Positions 1 to 13,600 of a stretch of 64,000 nt of DNA are shown here, piece by piece (position 1 is the first letter of the stretch; each line of letters opens with the position of its first letter). This DNA comes from Symbiodinium kawagutii (Eukaryota; Sar; Dinophyceae; Suessiales; Symbiodiniaceae), in assembly GCA_009767595.1 (NCBI GenBank), contig VSDK01009657.1:348118-412117 (forward strand), given 5' to 3'. The notes under the pieces were generated by a model. The model was not told where the DNA came from. It saw only the letters and a list, made by a program, of their open reading frames with translations, and searched no databases. Both the position numbers and the translations under genes were made by a program.

Positions 1-138
1 ACATGTGTTTAATCAGCAACAGGTCTTCACAAACTTAGGGGAAGAATCTGTGCGCAAATGCCTGACCCCATGCCCATGATGAGCCTTGAGTCCTAAGCTC
101 TGCCGCTGTCCAAGGAACCATGCCACTTGAACGCTATG

Positions 139-234
139 ACTGGTTGGTGGTTCCAACCCCCATGAAAAATGTTTGTCAACCAACTGTTTGGTCATATTTA
201 CTAGGGAAAATACAAAGTGTTGAAAACCACCAAA
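139..234. mobile_element. Family-C MITE-like element
   Basis: Inverted ends actggttggtggttcc and aaaaccaccaaacagt, about 96 bp, interior tcaaccaactgtttg. Confidence 0.65.
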
Positions 235-239
235 CAGTG

Positions 240-1130
240 TGCTAGTTATGTCATGTATGTTATGCTATGTTATGTGATGTCATGTCATGTCATGTTATGT
301 TATGTTCCGTCGTGTTCTGTCATGTCACGCTATGTTATGTTATGTTTTGCTATGCTAGGCTATATTTGGCTATTTTCTGTAATGTTGTGTTATGTAATGT
401 TAAGTTCTGTCATTGTTATGTTATGTGCTGTTTTGTGTTTTGTTATGTGGTGTCATGTCCCGTCATGTTTTGCTATGCTATGTCATGCTATGTAATGTTG
501 TGTTCTGTGATGTTATGCTATGTAATGTAATGTAAGGTAATGTACATGAGCAATGTAATGTAATGTAATGTCATGTTCTGATTTGCAATGTAATGTAATG
601 TAAGGTAATGTAATGTAATGCAATGTAATGTTATGTATGTATGTGTTTCTGTATGTATGTATGTATGTATGTATGTATGTATGTATGTATGTACGTATGT
701 GTGTTTGAATGTTTGTATGTATGTATGTATGAATGTATGTATGTACGTATGTATGAGTGTATGTATGTATGTATGTAATGTAATGTGATGTGATGTAATG
801 TAATTTAATTAATGTAATGTAATGCAATGTAATGTGATGTAACGAAATGAAATGACGTGAAATGAAATGAAATGAACTGAAAAGAAATGAAATGAAATGA
901 AGTGATATGCACGCATGTATGTATGTATGTACGTATGGATGCATGTATGTATGTGTAAGTATGTATACATGTATGTATGTATGCACGTATGGCTGCATGT
1001 ATGTGTGTATGTAAGTATGTATGTATGTAGGCATGTATGTACGCATGTATGTATGTAAGTAAGTATGTATGTATGTATGTAAGTATGTGAGTATGCAAAA
1101 ATGAATGTATGCATTTAGATATGTATGTGA
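240..1130. repeat. Long TATG/TGTAA microsatellite block
   Basis: tatgt, taatg, gtat and aatga units change gradually across about 890 bp. Long frames here are by-products of the repeat. Confidence 0.95.
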
Positions 1131-2212
1131 CCGAAAGAACGCAATGGCCTGCTGGCAATGGGAGTGGCTGGTTGACATGCATTTCAACAATGTATCTTTG
1201 TGATCCTTCTATGTTCTGTCATGGCGGGGATCACTCGAAGTAAAATCTATTTTCACCCAAATTACACGCGCAAAGTTATTGGGTGATGAATCTGGCAGCC
1301 CCCCACGACAAACCATTTCAGGAAACAAACGCCAAAATTTGAAAAATATAGAAAAAAAACAAACGCCCCAAACACTTTCGCAAAACTTGGGATTTCCGCT
1401 TGAAAGCTCTGGCGCTGCCTCTGGCGCTTGGCCCATGTCAACTGGCACAGCACAAAACACTCATCTGCACGCTACGGTTTCGCGTCATTTGCGTACCGGC
1501 TTTCGATGATGACTAAATAAAAAACTTTGAGTCTTCAAAGATTCTTAGTTTCGGAGCATCAATCTGAAAACCTCACGTGGACAAAAATAACAAAAACACT
1601 GGAAAACGAAAAGAAAATTATCAAAAAATAATGAAGAAGGATAAACAAGTGCGAAAATAATTGTTTTCACTGGTCTCAGTCTGTGGCTGTCAAGAACTCA
1701 TCAAGCTAAACTGTCACTTGTGATAATCTCAAATATATGTATGTGTATATCTGTATGTATACAGGTACAGGTCTGGAAACGACTGCGACAGAACACTTTA
1801 TGAAACATCGTACATTATATTCGGTTGGATTACGTGATCACATGTACATCATTACATGTGCTTGTAGGTACATGTAGATACATACAGTACAATACATACA
1901 TTTAAATTGTACATCAAAAGCTGTTCAAATGAGTCACCCCATGGCCAACAGGTTGGTGGTTGAATCTGTTTTTTTCTCGTTGCTGTGCTACTGTGCTGCC
2001 ATAGAATTGAGTGTGATGGCTTAACAAGCTGATTTGGCAGCACAAACTTATAGTTGATTTACCAATCATGGTAACTCGTTTCAGCTGACTAGTAACTGCT
2101 GATGTGGCCTTGACGCAAGCTGCTTTGATCCAGCTGATTTGGGGTTCACCTGCTGAACATATTTGACCTCAACAAGCGCCTGATTTAACAGCTTGACACA
2201 ACATTTTTGCCA

Positions 2213-2275
2213 GAAGACCGGGCACCGGGCGCGGAATCTGTGCATGGGAAAGAGGCGTTGCAGCAGGTGATACTA
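2213..2275. other. GC-rich island, possible exon
   Basis: Plus strand reads EDRAPGAESVHGKEALQ before CAGCAG|GTGATA. Weak. Confidence 0.2.
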
Positions 2276-2290
2276 ACACTCATCATCCAT

Positions 2291-2391
2291 CTAGGTCTTT
2301 CTCAAATTTGGGGACCCTTACCCCGGCTTGATCATCTTAAACAGCCTATAACGGGGGATGATTTGGGGGGTCCCCTACTTTGAGGAACAAA
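2291..2391. mobile_element. Family-A element (diverged)
   Basis: ctttctcaaatttgggga at the left and tcccctactttgaggaac at the right form inverted ends as in the family-A copy at 10448. Confidence 0.5.
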
Positions 2392-3349
2392 CATACACTG
2401 TGGAGACAATCCGCCACACCACTCGGGGCATTACAAGTCCGCTGCCAGGTCGGTCAAGTAAGGGGTCAAGGTAATATCAACAGAGCCAACAGGCAACTTC
2501 CGGCATCCCGTATGTTTCATAAATGGTTTGCAAGAGTCATATCATGAACAAATTCCATCAGTCTCCAACCGTCAAGCATTACCATACACCTGCAAAATAT
2601 GGATGGTGCGCGTTTTTTTGCTATATAATTAATCAAAACACTGAAATGTTTGGACACTGGCCGACTACTGCTTTCTTGTTCCCTAGCCATGCGGCATTGG
2701 AGGAACAAAGAACACCTGCAATTTGTCTTTGGCTACGGCCCTACCTATTTTATGCTCACTCCGCGAATAAGAGTCCTAGCGTATTGACCCTGCAAGAGAA
2801 TCTAGGTGGCATTTTGGCTCATCCAAAAAAGCCTCAGATGTGAAGGTGCATGATGACCCTAAATCTCCCAACTGTTTTCTTTCCCAGACCCATGCCATTG
2901 GCCATGTACAAATATGTTCTCACAATCTATCAGCTCGCCAGTCCTGTATACATTCCCAACTGTTTTACATCCGCTCAGTTTTTCACCACGTGTCTGAAAA
3001 TATACTGAAAAGCATTGAATTTAAATCATATCAGGTCCAGAAACTCAAGACAATAATACTTGTGGGTCATAGTGGCTTCTTGCTTCCTCCCTGCTAAAAT
3101 GTTGGCTTTGATTGATGACGTGCAGAGTACTATCTAGCCCAAACTCAAACAATAACACAAGAACAAGACTAGTTGTTGATAATTTATCATCGTTAGTCAA
3201 GTTTTAGGGTTGATGGTCGCCCATGGTAATTACTTGCTCAGCTGGCTGTCACCGCAATTGGACGTGGACCATGCAACAAAAACTAGGCTGATAGCTGGAA
3301 CAGTCGTGAATCCTTTGCGATTCGACTCCATGACACAGCTACGAGTTAC

Positions 3350-3399
3350 CTGCTGCTGTCGCGAAAACGGCGATGCCAAGAGACGCTGGTGTGGTGGTG
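3350..3399 (-). CDS. Candidate exon of a neighbouring gene
   Basis: GC-rich island. The minus strand ends CAGCAG|GTAACT, a good donor, and reads TTPASLGIAVFATAA. The plus strand is open too. About 7 kb beyond the kinase stop codon, so it would belong to another gene. No other sequence in 2400-6600 looks coding to me. Confidence 0.3.
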
Positions 3400-6348
3400 C
3401 TGCCGTGCGACGTGATGGTGAGCTCTAGATCCGAGTGAGTGGCTATGATTCATGTTTATTAAACCATCAAAATTGATGTTTCCTAAAAAAAGACTGTGCA
3501 TGCAAGCTTGTTACTCTGCAACCATTGCTCAGACTTATCACAGTAATCATGATGCCAGTAACGATTGGCATGAATTCACCTAATATATCCGGTTGGAGCC
3601 CAGTTCTTCTGAGTGAAACTAACATTTCGCCATGATCAGCACCATGTAGTGAAATATTTCCTATTCCAAGCCTTTGGAATGGGTGGGCAACATGGATTCT
3701 CATAATGGACTGTGCTAAACCCTATAGAGAGAGTTGGTATGATCAAAATCCCATATTGACCATCAACCAACATCAAGAAACAGCAGATTTTTCATGGCTC
3801 ATCTGGCCGCGAAACCTCACAAAGCGCAGTAGTTACTGCAGTATTCATGATCCGTGGTTGCATTCATGGTCAGTAGAAAGTCCCATCATTGAGATTTTCA
3901 GGTGACCTGGCTAAGAAAGAACAATGACTGACCGAATCACCAAACCTCATCCATCTCTGATTCGGTCAGTCCTTTGATGGGAAAAGACCTACTATTGTCA
4001 TGACCAGTTGATGAAGGTTTACATGTCATGGAAAGACCTACCACCTGAAGGGGCAATGACGGAACCCAAACCAGTCAGCATGTAGGTCTTTCCAAGCGGC
4101 CCTCCATCTTGCAAGCTGGTGTTGCATCTGCCCCTGGAACCTGTTCTTTGCTGGCAATATGATGGCCCAACGGGCGGCTTTATCGTAGATAATAGCGTGG
4201 TAAGGCCCCTGATTTCACTCTTGGTTCGGGATGGGATTTCCAACCGCTAAAGACCTGGTCTATTGAATGAACCATCACAGTCTGGGTATCGCTGATTGTC
4301 ATCCCCCCATTGTCGAAAACCGGAATCCACTTGGATAATTGTAGTTGCTAATCTGCTTGGGTACTTACACTCTGTAGTGACCTGCTACCATGAATTGATA
4401 TATCAACCACTGCCATTGCCATTTCTTCTTATGGTGGTTAACGAGGGATGAGAATTACCAAGATTACCTGGTAGACTGTCTCTTACCATTGCAAGGGATG
4501 ATACCAGGACGCTGTCACCACACCGAGGTGCTTGTTGGCACCGCTTTCGGTTCCAAGTCCCAAGTTTCGGGAAGTTTTTTGGTGCAAAAAGCCTCAATTA
4601 GTCGTTTAAGGCTTTGAGAACCTGTTGCCCCCAGTTCTGACTTGGATCATTTTGCTAGTTTTTGATAGTTGCTGATTGATCCACACGATAACATCAATAA
4701 TCCGAGAGGGATTGTCACGTATTTCCAGTGATGCTTGTAGAACCGAGCTGGCAGAATTCATTCATATCATTGGAGTTCAACCATCATAAATGAGTGAAAC
4801 TATCACAATCATCAGAAGATTCCATAATTTCATTGGAGTTCTCTGACATGGCAACTGGAGGGCACTCGGTGATGAGCCACGGGCCCACTTAAAAGCCTGA
4901 GAAAACTCCCGGAGGCCAGGCACTTTGATCCAAGCAAGGTTCCTGAGACCGTATTGCTATGGTTTGCCAGTGTTCCTATGGAGATAAAATGGCTGGCTTA
5001 ACCAAATACCTACCTCACTGAGTCTCCGAAAGCATAGGCTTCACTGATCCAAAAACCCGAAGACTACAAGAGTTGAACACTGGGACTATCGCTACAAACC
5101 ATGGTGCAACAAAAAGCAGTTCGGGTGCCATCGCGGCTTAGGGGTTCAAACTCGAAACTTACTCGCAAGGAGCACGCATAGAAAATGTGCTTCTCTCTGT
5201 CCACTGTGCACTTACCTGCAGATTTTGGTGTTACAGATTTACTCTATTTTTTTGAAGTGGCCAGCCAACATATATCCAGCATCATTGGGAAAATGCACTT
5301 AGATATACTTTGCCAATCGAACCTAGCTGGAATTAGCCACAAACCATCAAGCAAAGCGACCGTTTGGACCACGAACCGTGAACCCCGGGTACAAGAAAAT
5401 GGACGAAGTGAAACCACCAGAGCAGTTTCTTTCACGTTCTCTGTGACCTAGGTTGCCTCTGGGTTTGCCAGCTTGTCAAGGTAAGTGCCTAACAAAAATA
5501 TGCAACTTTCATCTCTCAATGTTCCCAAATATCATCAGAAGTAAATTAGCACATAGTTGGAGGTAGCTGTCTGAAAAGGAACACGCCCGACACGCTCATA
5601 AGATGTTACCAGAATGCAAATGTGAATTGATTTCAAGGCAACTCCAATTGTTTCTTGAACCAGTCGAAATTGAAGGAGTTTTGATGCTTGGAGGTTTAGA
5701 AGGTGCCGCAATGGGTTGCAGTATCAAAAAGGGTGTCCTACAGACCAAAAACCATGCAACAGATTCTTGGCAAGTCTTGGTCTGTTCTGATTGCATCGCT
5801 CTGTCGTTAAGACTAATGCGTGCAAACCCAGTGGCAAAACTATTGACGTCAAGCCATTCTGCTTTCACGCAAGAATCTATCCAAACAGCGCTCAACAATA
5901 TGTGGTGGGAACTTGTGCAGCAAGGACTGAACACCATGGATGATCGTCACAAAAAAAGTGATTAAACCACATCTTAAATCTTGGGCCAACATGACGCTTT
6001 TCCTGATGGCCTTATAATCATATTTATGTGACTGGTGTTTGGTATGTGCCAGTCGTTGCGATGAATGAATCTCCAAGTCGAACCTGCTTGTTCTTGGTTT
6101 TTAAGTTTTGCAGCCTATGTGCCAACCACAATGAACAATTATAGACTATATGCTCAATAATTAATTACGAACAATCATCGACCATGATCGCCATGGTAAA
6201 CCATCATTCTCAATGATATATTTTCACAGACAAACCAAAACAATTTTGTTGCTGGGGATGAAGCATTAGTATCTATCATCAAAAACAATTGTAAAGCCTG
6301 ATTGACCACTATTAACAATGATTATCTAACTGCCCAAATAAACCATCA

Positions 6349-6350
<2 letters not shown>

Positions 6351-6399
<49 letters not shown>
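6351..6399. repeat. (TCA)n microsatellite
   Basis: Sixteen consecutive tca/cat units. Confidence 0.95.
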
Positions 6400-6664
6400 T
6401 TGTCATCAAATCACCATGATACTAATCCTCACATTCTCGACCTTACCACTTGTTGACCACGATCATTGACATGTTTTGCCATTGCTAAGTATGATTATTG
6501 GTCATACTTCATGGTCACTATCCATTATGATATAGATCGTCAAGAATGATCATTCTAGATCATTGTCAATTGTAATGATAGTTTGTGTTGGTTAGTAGTA
6601 GTGCATGATAGACATCACCATAAACCTACCCACTGTGACCTACCATCCACGGTCATAACTCGTT

Positions 6665-6795
6665 CTCTGCTGCCTCTCGTCCCGCCGCAATCCTCAGGCA
6701 GCTGGAACCAAGTCTCGCGATCGGTCGCCTGGGCCTCGGCAAGGTGGCCGTCTCTGATGCGTGGTCGGTTGACCCATGTTCGCCCATGTTCACCA
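6665..6795. other. GC-rich island, probable exon, strand unresolved
   Basis: Minus strand: CCGAG|GCCCAG...CCTGAG|GATTGC reads AQATDRETWFQLPE. Plus strand: CTCAG|GCAGCT...GGCAAG|GTGGCC reads QLEPSLAIGRLGLGK. Both have fitting signals; I cannot choose. Confidence 0.4.
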
Positions 6796-8029
6796 TTCTG
6801 TTCACCATTTCCAGAAGCTCACAGGTTGCAATTATCCACGACCTTTCGGCTGAGATTGAAAGGCATCTTCCTTCGCAGTAAGCCATGTAGGATCCTAAAG
6901 TTCATCCGTCAGTTCTTTGGGTTGAAAGTGAATCGATGCTAGGGATTGGTGTCTTTCGAGTTCAGTTGCTCCCGAGAACACCGAAGTATGGTTTGACTTC
7001 AATGAATGCTGCATCTTACGAGAATGTCACGCCAGGGCAGTCTCAGTAGGGTCTGAAGTTGTTTTTCACTTCCAGAGCTTGCCACTCATGTTTCAAGGAC
7101 CTGTTTATCTCGGGTGGCTAATTATCTGCCATTGAGCACTGAAAAATTTGGCCTCAATGACAGCTGAAAGAACTCGAGCAACTCTTACAGGTTGGAGAAA
7201 GAGGTTTGATGCTACAACATTGGTCACACGGTCCAACATGGTCAAACATGTTGGTCAAGTCCACCACTTCTCTTCAAGTTTGATCGCGAACCCAACCCGT
7301 TGCAGACACTGCAACCGGCAACACCCAATTCCAGATCATTTTTACGCCCGAAATCCCTCGAAATTCACCAAAAAAACCTCACAAACAACCACATCGAAGG
7401 GTTTTAATTGGTGTACATCTAGGGGTTGGCCATTTTCCAACGGTGGCCAAACATCATCCGCAAAACGGGGCCTTCCATCAGAAAAACCCTCGGGATTTCC
7501 TGTTCATCATCACCGCACTTGGGTAGCGTGAGTATAGCAGGTCCTTGCAAGACGATCACCTCGCTCGTAGTGTAAATATCATTGTTTTTGCTGCATCATC
7601 TCAGATCATCACTTGGTATTGAGCAGCTTTGCCAAAAAGGATACGGTCGTTGCCGTACAAATAGATCCATCACTTTGTTCATTGCTCCCATCAGCATTTC
7701 GCACTGGCGCAACAGAAAAAGTATGGTGTACATTAGTGTACCCCTAAGTCATCAGTTTGGTACCATAATGATCCAAGACGATTATCATGTTATCTTGCAA
7801 CCGTTACTGACCATTACTCCCACTTTAACCCCTGTGAATCATCATTGGTGGCATTCACCATTGAAAATCGTTATATGTGGATAGACATCAGAAACCTAAG
7901 CCATCATCATTAGGTGCTCTTTAACCAGTGGCCACTTATAAAGCTCTGTAAATCATGATATAGCCATATCATCCTTTTGATCCTGTAAAGGCTGAATTGA
8001 CCATCATAAAAGCCTATCAAATCATATGA

Positions 8030-8096
8030 AATCATCATCATATCATCATCAGCATCAGCATCATCATCATCATCATCATCATGATCATCATCATCA
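8030..8096. repeat. (CAT)n microsatellite, interrupted
   Basis: catcat and cagcat units. Confidence 0.9.
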
Positions 8097-8204
8097 ATAA
8101 AGACTTGACCATTCACCGCTTGCTTGCAGAGCCTTATAAATCATTGCAACCACTTCAGTAGCCACCATAATGATGACCGTGGTATAGCATGGTACCAGTG
8201 GTGT

Positions 8205-8292
8205 CGCCATGGTTCCAGGGATGCGATCTGCTAGGCGTCGCAAGGCACGCGCAGAAACCTGGCCGCTTGGAGCGGCTTTGGTCAGAAGGCCT
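8205..8292. other. GC-rich island, possible exon, strand unresolved
   Basis: Minus strand GGCCAG|GTTTCT reads VSARALRRLADRIP before a GA donor; plus strand GCTAG|GCGTCG reads VARHAQKPGRLERLW before a GC donor. Confidence 0.3.
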
Positions 8293-8309
8293 GTGGAACT
8301 ATGGAAATT

Positions 8310-9200
8310 GTCTACCATAGTTAGTTCCACAAGAGAGCTATAATAACTATGATTAGTTTGGAAATAGTTACTGGAACTAAGCTGGGTAACTATAATAACT
8401 ATAATTCCCATAGTTATTCTCTAGTTCTTGTCTATGGTATTCAGTATAGTTACTAATCATTATAGTTCTAGAGTTGGTAGTTTGTTGTTCTCTAGTTATT
8501 CTCTTGTTATTCTCTGGCTATTCTCTAGAACTAGAACTATAATTAGTTTTGATTAGTTATCATTAGGATACCATAGTTATCAATGATATTATCTAGTTAG
8601 AACAACTATTTAGTTGTTGATCACTATAGTTCCGCAGGTATTGACTATATATTTATGTGACTATTAAAACTATAGTTATGGTGATTGGTTACCTATTAAT
8701 AGCTATAACTGGTAAGAAGGGTTGTAGACTGCAGTTGATAATGATTACTAAGAGTATAAACTATAATGATTCAAAACCAATCTAGTGATACTAACCAATT
8801 GATCATGATCATGGTTGATAATCAACCTTAGTAGTTCATGATAGTCTATAATGGTGCGATCATGGTACAATCAGGGTGTAATCATGTTTGATAATGGTTA
8901 ATGATGCTTATACTGGTATTATGATGGCGAAAGACTATAGCTATGATGGTTATTAACGGTACAATAGTAGACTATAGTATCATGGTCATAGCAACCATGC
9001 TATAGTCCATTGTGACTATAGATGACTATAGTTTATAATCGACATTATAGCTATAGGCTATAATCAATTATGGCTTTAATGGTATGTTTTATTCCATTAT
9101 TGTGATACTAACGGTAACAATTAACAATCGTTATGACAAATCGGTATAGCTATTGTGATAACTGGTTACAGTCTATCGTGACCATCCAGGTCAATTATCA
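8310..9200. repeat. Low-complexity block rich in actatag/ctatagt
   Basis: Near-palindromic ctatag and actatagt words recur across about 900 bp together with taatcatg words. No gene seen. Confidence 0.7.
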
Positions 9201-10349
9201 TCATTAATAACAGTAGAGTTTCTACTATAAAAAAGATAAACAAGGTAATATTCATTGATCAATTGACTATTGTGACTACAAAGGGCAATTATGTCTGGAT
9301 GGCTATTACTCTTGACTTGTACTTTCACTATGGACTTGAGGTCGACAAATACACTATTGTTATAATGCTGAATATAGGTCAATTATTGATGTCAATGGTA
9401 GTACTGAATTTGTTTCCTTACTAATGGCATTTGTTAATGAAAATAACCATGAGGTACTGGAAAACACAATAATTTGAAATGAATTCTACATGATATCATA
9501 ACACTAGAATTGTCGACATAATTGGTAAACAGTTCTGATCAACTTTGGAATGAGGACGGTTCTAGCAATAACTGGTGATGATAACTTTTCAGTGAATAAG
9601 GAACTTAGATTATAAACATGATAATCATGAATGGATTGATGGATTCATACGGTCAAGTAATGATATCATATTGATAATGATATCATTGGTGGCAACACGC
9701 GTGATAAACACATGTTTAGAATTACATGTGCAACAACAATACGTGATCAACAAGATACAATTAAAAACAATTGAACCAACAACTCTTGAGCAACAAACCC
9801 AACTTCGACTATAACCAACTTTGGGTGATAATTGATCATCATTACCAGTGGTGATTAGACATCTTGGTTCACTGGGCATTTTTCAGCATCAATATGGTTT
9901 ATTAACCAACTTCACTAAAATCGACCAGCTCCACATGGATTCAATGATACTAATCAACCAACTTCACCAAACATGGTTTCGCATTCCTATACATGGTCAC
10001 TTCACCAAACATGGTCAATCATCGCATTGCTAAACATAGTTCACCAAACATTTCCGGAGCAATCAAACAAATATCAACATGGCCAGCTGTCTATTTTCCT
10101 TAAGTGGTTTACCTCATGTTTAATCAAACAAAAAAAATCAACATGTTCACATATCTATTTTCCTGAATTATTTCCTTACTTTGCTCAAACATCATTTTTG
10201 AAACTATCAAGATACTCAGGCGCTTCAGCACATTGGTTACTTCACTCAGAGCATTAAATTATCATTCTTTTTTGAAAATACTAGCTAAATTATCAAAATT
10301 GAACATACTAGCAAAAGTAACCACATTTACTGTATCAAAATTGCTGACA

Positions 10350-10447
10350 CATGGCTATGGGTCAAAACCCTGTACCCCTGGTTCCCCTACTATTAACCTT
10401 TGTTTCCCTATTATTGTTGGTGGAAATTTCCCATTAGTTGGTTTGTT
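10350..10447. mobile_element. Family-B element, partial, next to family-A element
   Basis: tggctatgggtcaaaaccct then gtacccctggttcccc, truncated where the family-A element begins, suggesting a nested insertion. Confidence 0.55.
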
Positions 10448-10560
10448 AATATGGTGGTTTCTCAAAATAGGGGTACCCCAAAAATGGCTGGTTTACTACT
10501 ATAAATGGTTAATAACTAGATGATGTGGGGGTACCCCTATTTTGAGAAACACCCATATTG
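10448..10560. mobile_element. Family-A MITE-like element, best copy
   Basis: About 113 bp with near-perfect terminal inverted repeats of about 30 bp: atggtggtttctcaaaatag at the left and its complement at the right. No ORF. It lies just 3' of the kinase stop codon. Confidence 0.8.
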
Positions 10561-10611
10561 ACCCATAGCCACATAATTACTTCACTAAGAACTGCACTAC
10601 AGGTCTCGGTC

Positions 10612-10694
10612 TCAGCTGCGCACCAGTTCGAAGGCGCGGCGCGCCAACTTCTGTGCCAACTCGCGCGCGCCATCCGCCAACTTGGGATCTTCAC
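10612..10694 (-). CDS. ABC1K terminal exon E42 with stop
   Basis: 83 nt, acceptor GCTGAG|GTGAAG, stop TGA at 10612-10614. Reads EDPKLADGARELAQKLA then RRAFELVRS. The last helix with paired Arg residues matches the usual ABC1 C-terminus in this branch. A family-A element lies just downstream (10448-10560). Confidence 0.92.
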
Positions 10695-13600
10695 CTCAGC
10701 TACAGTGGACAGCTATTGGTAGTGCCTGATGCTGGTTAGTGAATGCTTAACCAATAGCTATGAATGGTTATTAATGAATATTACTGGTTGAAAGTGCCTG
10801 ATTAATGGTCCATTATTATGGTTAATAATGGTTGATAGCTAGTAATGGTTGATAGTGCTTGATGCTGGTTGGTAAATGGTTGGATATAGGGGGCTATTAA
10901 GGGTTACGAATGGTTAACTCTATAGGTTAATAAGAGTGGTGAATGAGTGATTAGTTATTTGGCTAATGGACACCTATTGGTTGGTGACTGATGGTTCCTA
11001 AAGGGTGGGATATAGGATGAACATGGCTATCTGGGTTTGAGTGGCCACTGATAATCATCTTTGTTGATCATTGGTGTCTATCGTTAGTTAACCGTTGCTT
11101 GATTATTGGTCAATTGATTGTTCCTGTGGGATAAACTTATTCACACATGCCAAATACTGCAGGTCATTTAATATCGTGAATAAGCTCCTATATTGGCTGG
11201 TTCATCATGTGCAATAAGAAACGGATCGCTAGTTTGTAGTTGTTGGTGAAGCCAGTTGGCTACTGAGAACAAGCTGGTTGGATGTGACCCAGACCCAAAC
11301 ATTTGTTACACTCACATGGGAATCGATACTAAGATCATCTTCGATGACAGCTAGCGACATATCAATGATATGTAAACACTAGCTATCATGAGTCGAGTGA
11401 CAGCCACAAATCAGGTATACCAAAGGCTTTGATATGGACATTTACTGTAAACCTGACAATTTATTAACCATGACGATCAATAGCCACACTAACCCCTAGT
11501 TGATCAACCAGGAAAGTTCTTTTTCAATCCACGAGGCGGTCATTGTAAAGAGCGGCACCTTGCAGGTGTTCACAATCGAGATATACACTCCATCCATTCA
11601 CTCAAATAAAGCGACGCTCTCTTAGTGCAATGTGTTTGTTAAAAACCACAACTGGGTGTGTGTGGTTGCACTTGAGTGTTTTGTCAACTGTTGCGACTTG
11701 GTTCGAACTAGCCCCACTCCTGGCATCCTGTTCATAGGTATAACCCACTGCAATACTGGCCCATGGCGGTTTGCTTACTGTACCAACAAAAAGGGTGAAA
11801 TGCTAGATTGTTGCTAGCAATGCCTCTTACTAAAGATGGTTTCATCACAACAGGTAAATTTTATGTATATATAAGTTACTCAATTTTTGGGTTATAGATC
11901 AAATTAAGGAGGTGTCAGTCGCAGCATTACCAACCAGGAGTTGGGCAACTTCCTGCCTGAAAATGCACGTAGAAGGCTTTGTCCGTTCACGATAATCTTG
12001 GCCGAGGTTTTGCTCTTGAAATCCGCCGCTGTGACCGGAATTCTGACTATGTAGAGATCTGGATTTGCAAGTTAAGATGCGTGCATTTAACTTTTATATA
12101 GAAATGAAAAAACTTGTCATATATATATATATATATATCAATGTATAGGTATCTTGAAAAAGATCAAATATATGAAAAAAACATAAAAAAAACATGTTTC
12201 TATATGTGTTACTATGTGCAATGTTGATACTTTTCCAATGATGCACGCATGGATGTGAATGAAATATGCGAATATGAATATGTTTCAGCATGTAAATTGA
12301 ATATGTGACGAAATACTCTCTTGTCCTGTATGTTGGTGGACATATTTCAAAGCCTCTCTATATATATGTATATATATATAATGGAAATATAAACACAAAA
12401 AATATACGAATCCAAATCAGAGTATATTGACATCTAAATAAATAAATATACAAAGCCATCATTTTTTGAGGATACATGTCTTGGTGATATATGCATTGCT
12501 GGCTGCTATTGCATCACATAATTTCCCATGTATCACTATTCGTATGTTTTGTATTCACCATTATTGACCGATCCATGAGTAGCATATTGAGCCCTCCTGA
12601 ATGACCATCGATGATTTTAGTAATCAATGTTTCCATCGCTCACCTGGGAGCTAAATCGCCCCATTTGGATAACCATCATCCAGGCATGACCCCACTCTAC
12701 CATCACCACTGCCACGCTGGTGCCGTGCTGAGAAACGGAAGAGCTGCAGCACGGAGGTCAAACTCTGCGCAGAGACCAAGCCTAGCCATGCATCCGGCGT
12801 AGTGAAGAGTTAAGAGTTCAGCAATTTCCAACATCAGTCAGTTTTCCGTCCAAAGGATGCCCATCTATGCCCATATGCATCATTGTCAAGAATGAAAACA
12901 AAACAACGGTAGAACCCAGCAGTGGATGATGACTTCACAGTGCCAAGCGACTAATAAAGTCAACTATGGCTCATGATCTGTTGACGATGGCTGCGTGGCT
13001 AACGGTGTGGCCCTGAAAGCAACCACTTTTACAAATTAAGTGTATGGTTAATGTGCTTAAAAACATTGAATTCAATCCAATAATTATACATGATGATGTC
13101 AGATCCTGTAATAACAAATTGGTTTCCTCAACCCAACAGGATCAATGATATGACCAATACATCGTTGACAATGGGGGCACGACGAGTGAGCACTGATACG
13201 GACTAATTACAGCAATCATACCGTAAACCGATCATTTCAGTCGCACGGGTTCGGATCCACGGCAACCCCCGCAATCAATGAGTCAACAAATGTTCTTCGC
13301 TTCAATCGACATTATCAATCCCAATAATCATCAACACAACCAACAGGAACTGTACATATTCAACACTGTGTTGGAAATAGGAAACATTTTCAAATACTCG
13401 TGGTTGATTCCGTCCGTTGTTCTAACCACAGTCAATACTTGCCCACACTGTAAGTTACATTTCTTCGTCGCCACCTTGGCTGTTTGGATGACCCTATTAA
13501 TTTTGATGTTTTGCGGCGACAAACTGTCCTCATGAACCATGATCGTGGCATTCGCAAACAAACGTTACTGCGCAATGTTAATTGCTGTATTGACGCGAAC

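Noticed and set aside
513-1190. Long minus-strand frames rich in Tyr, His and Thr
   Set aside because: They translate the TATG microsatellite; not a protein.
2813-2830. cattttggctcat, similar to the end of the spliced leader
   Set aside because: Too short and with mismatches; no coding sequence next to it.
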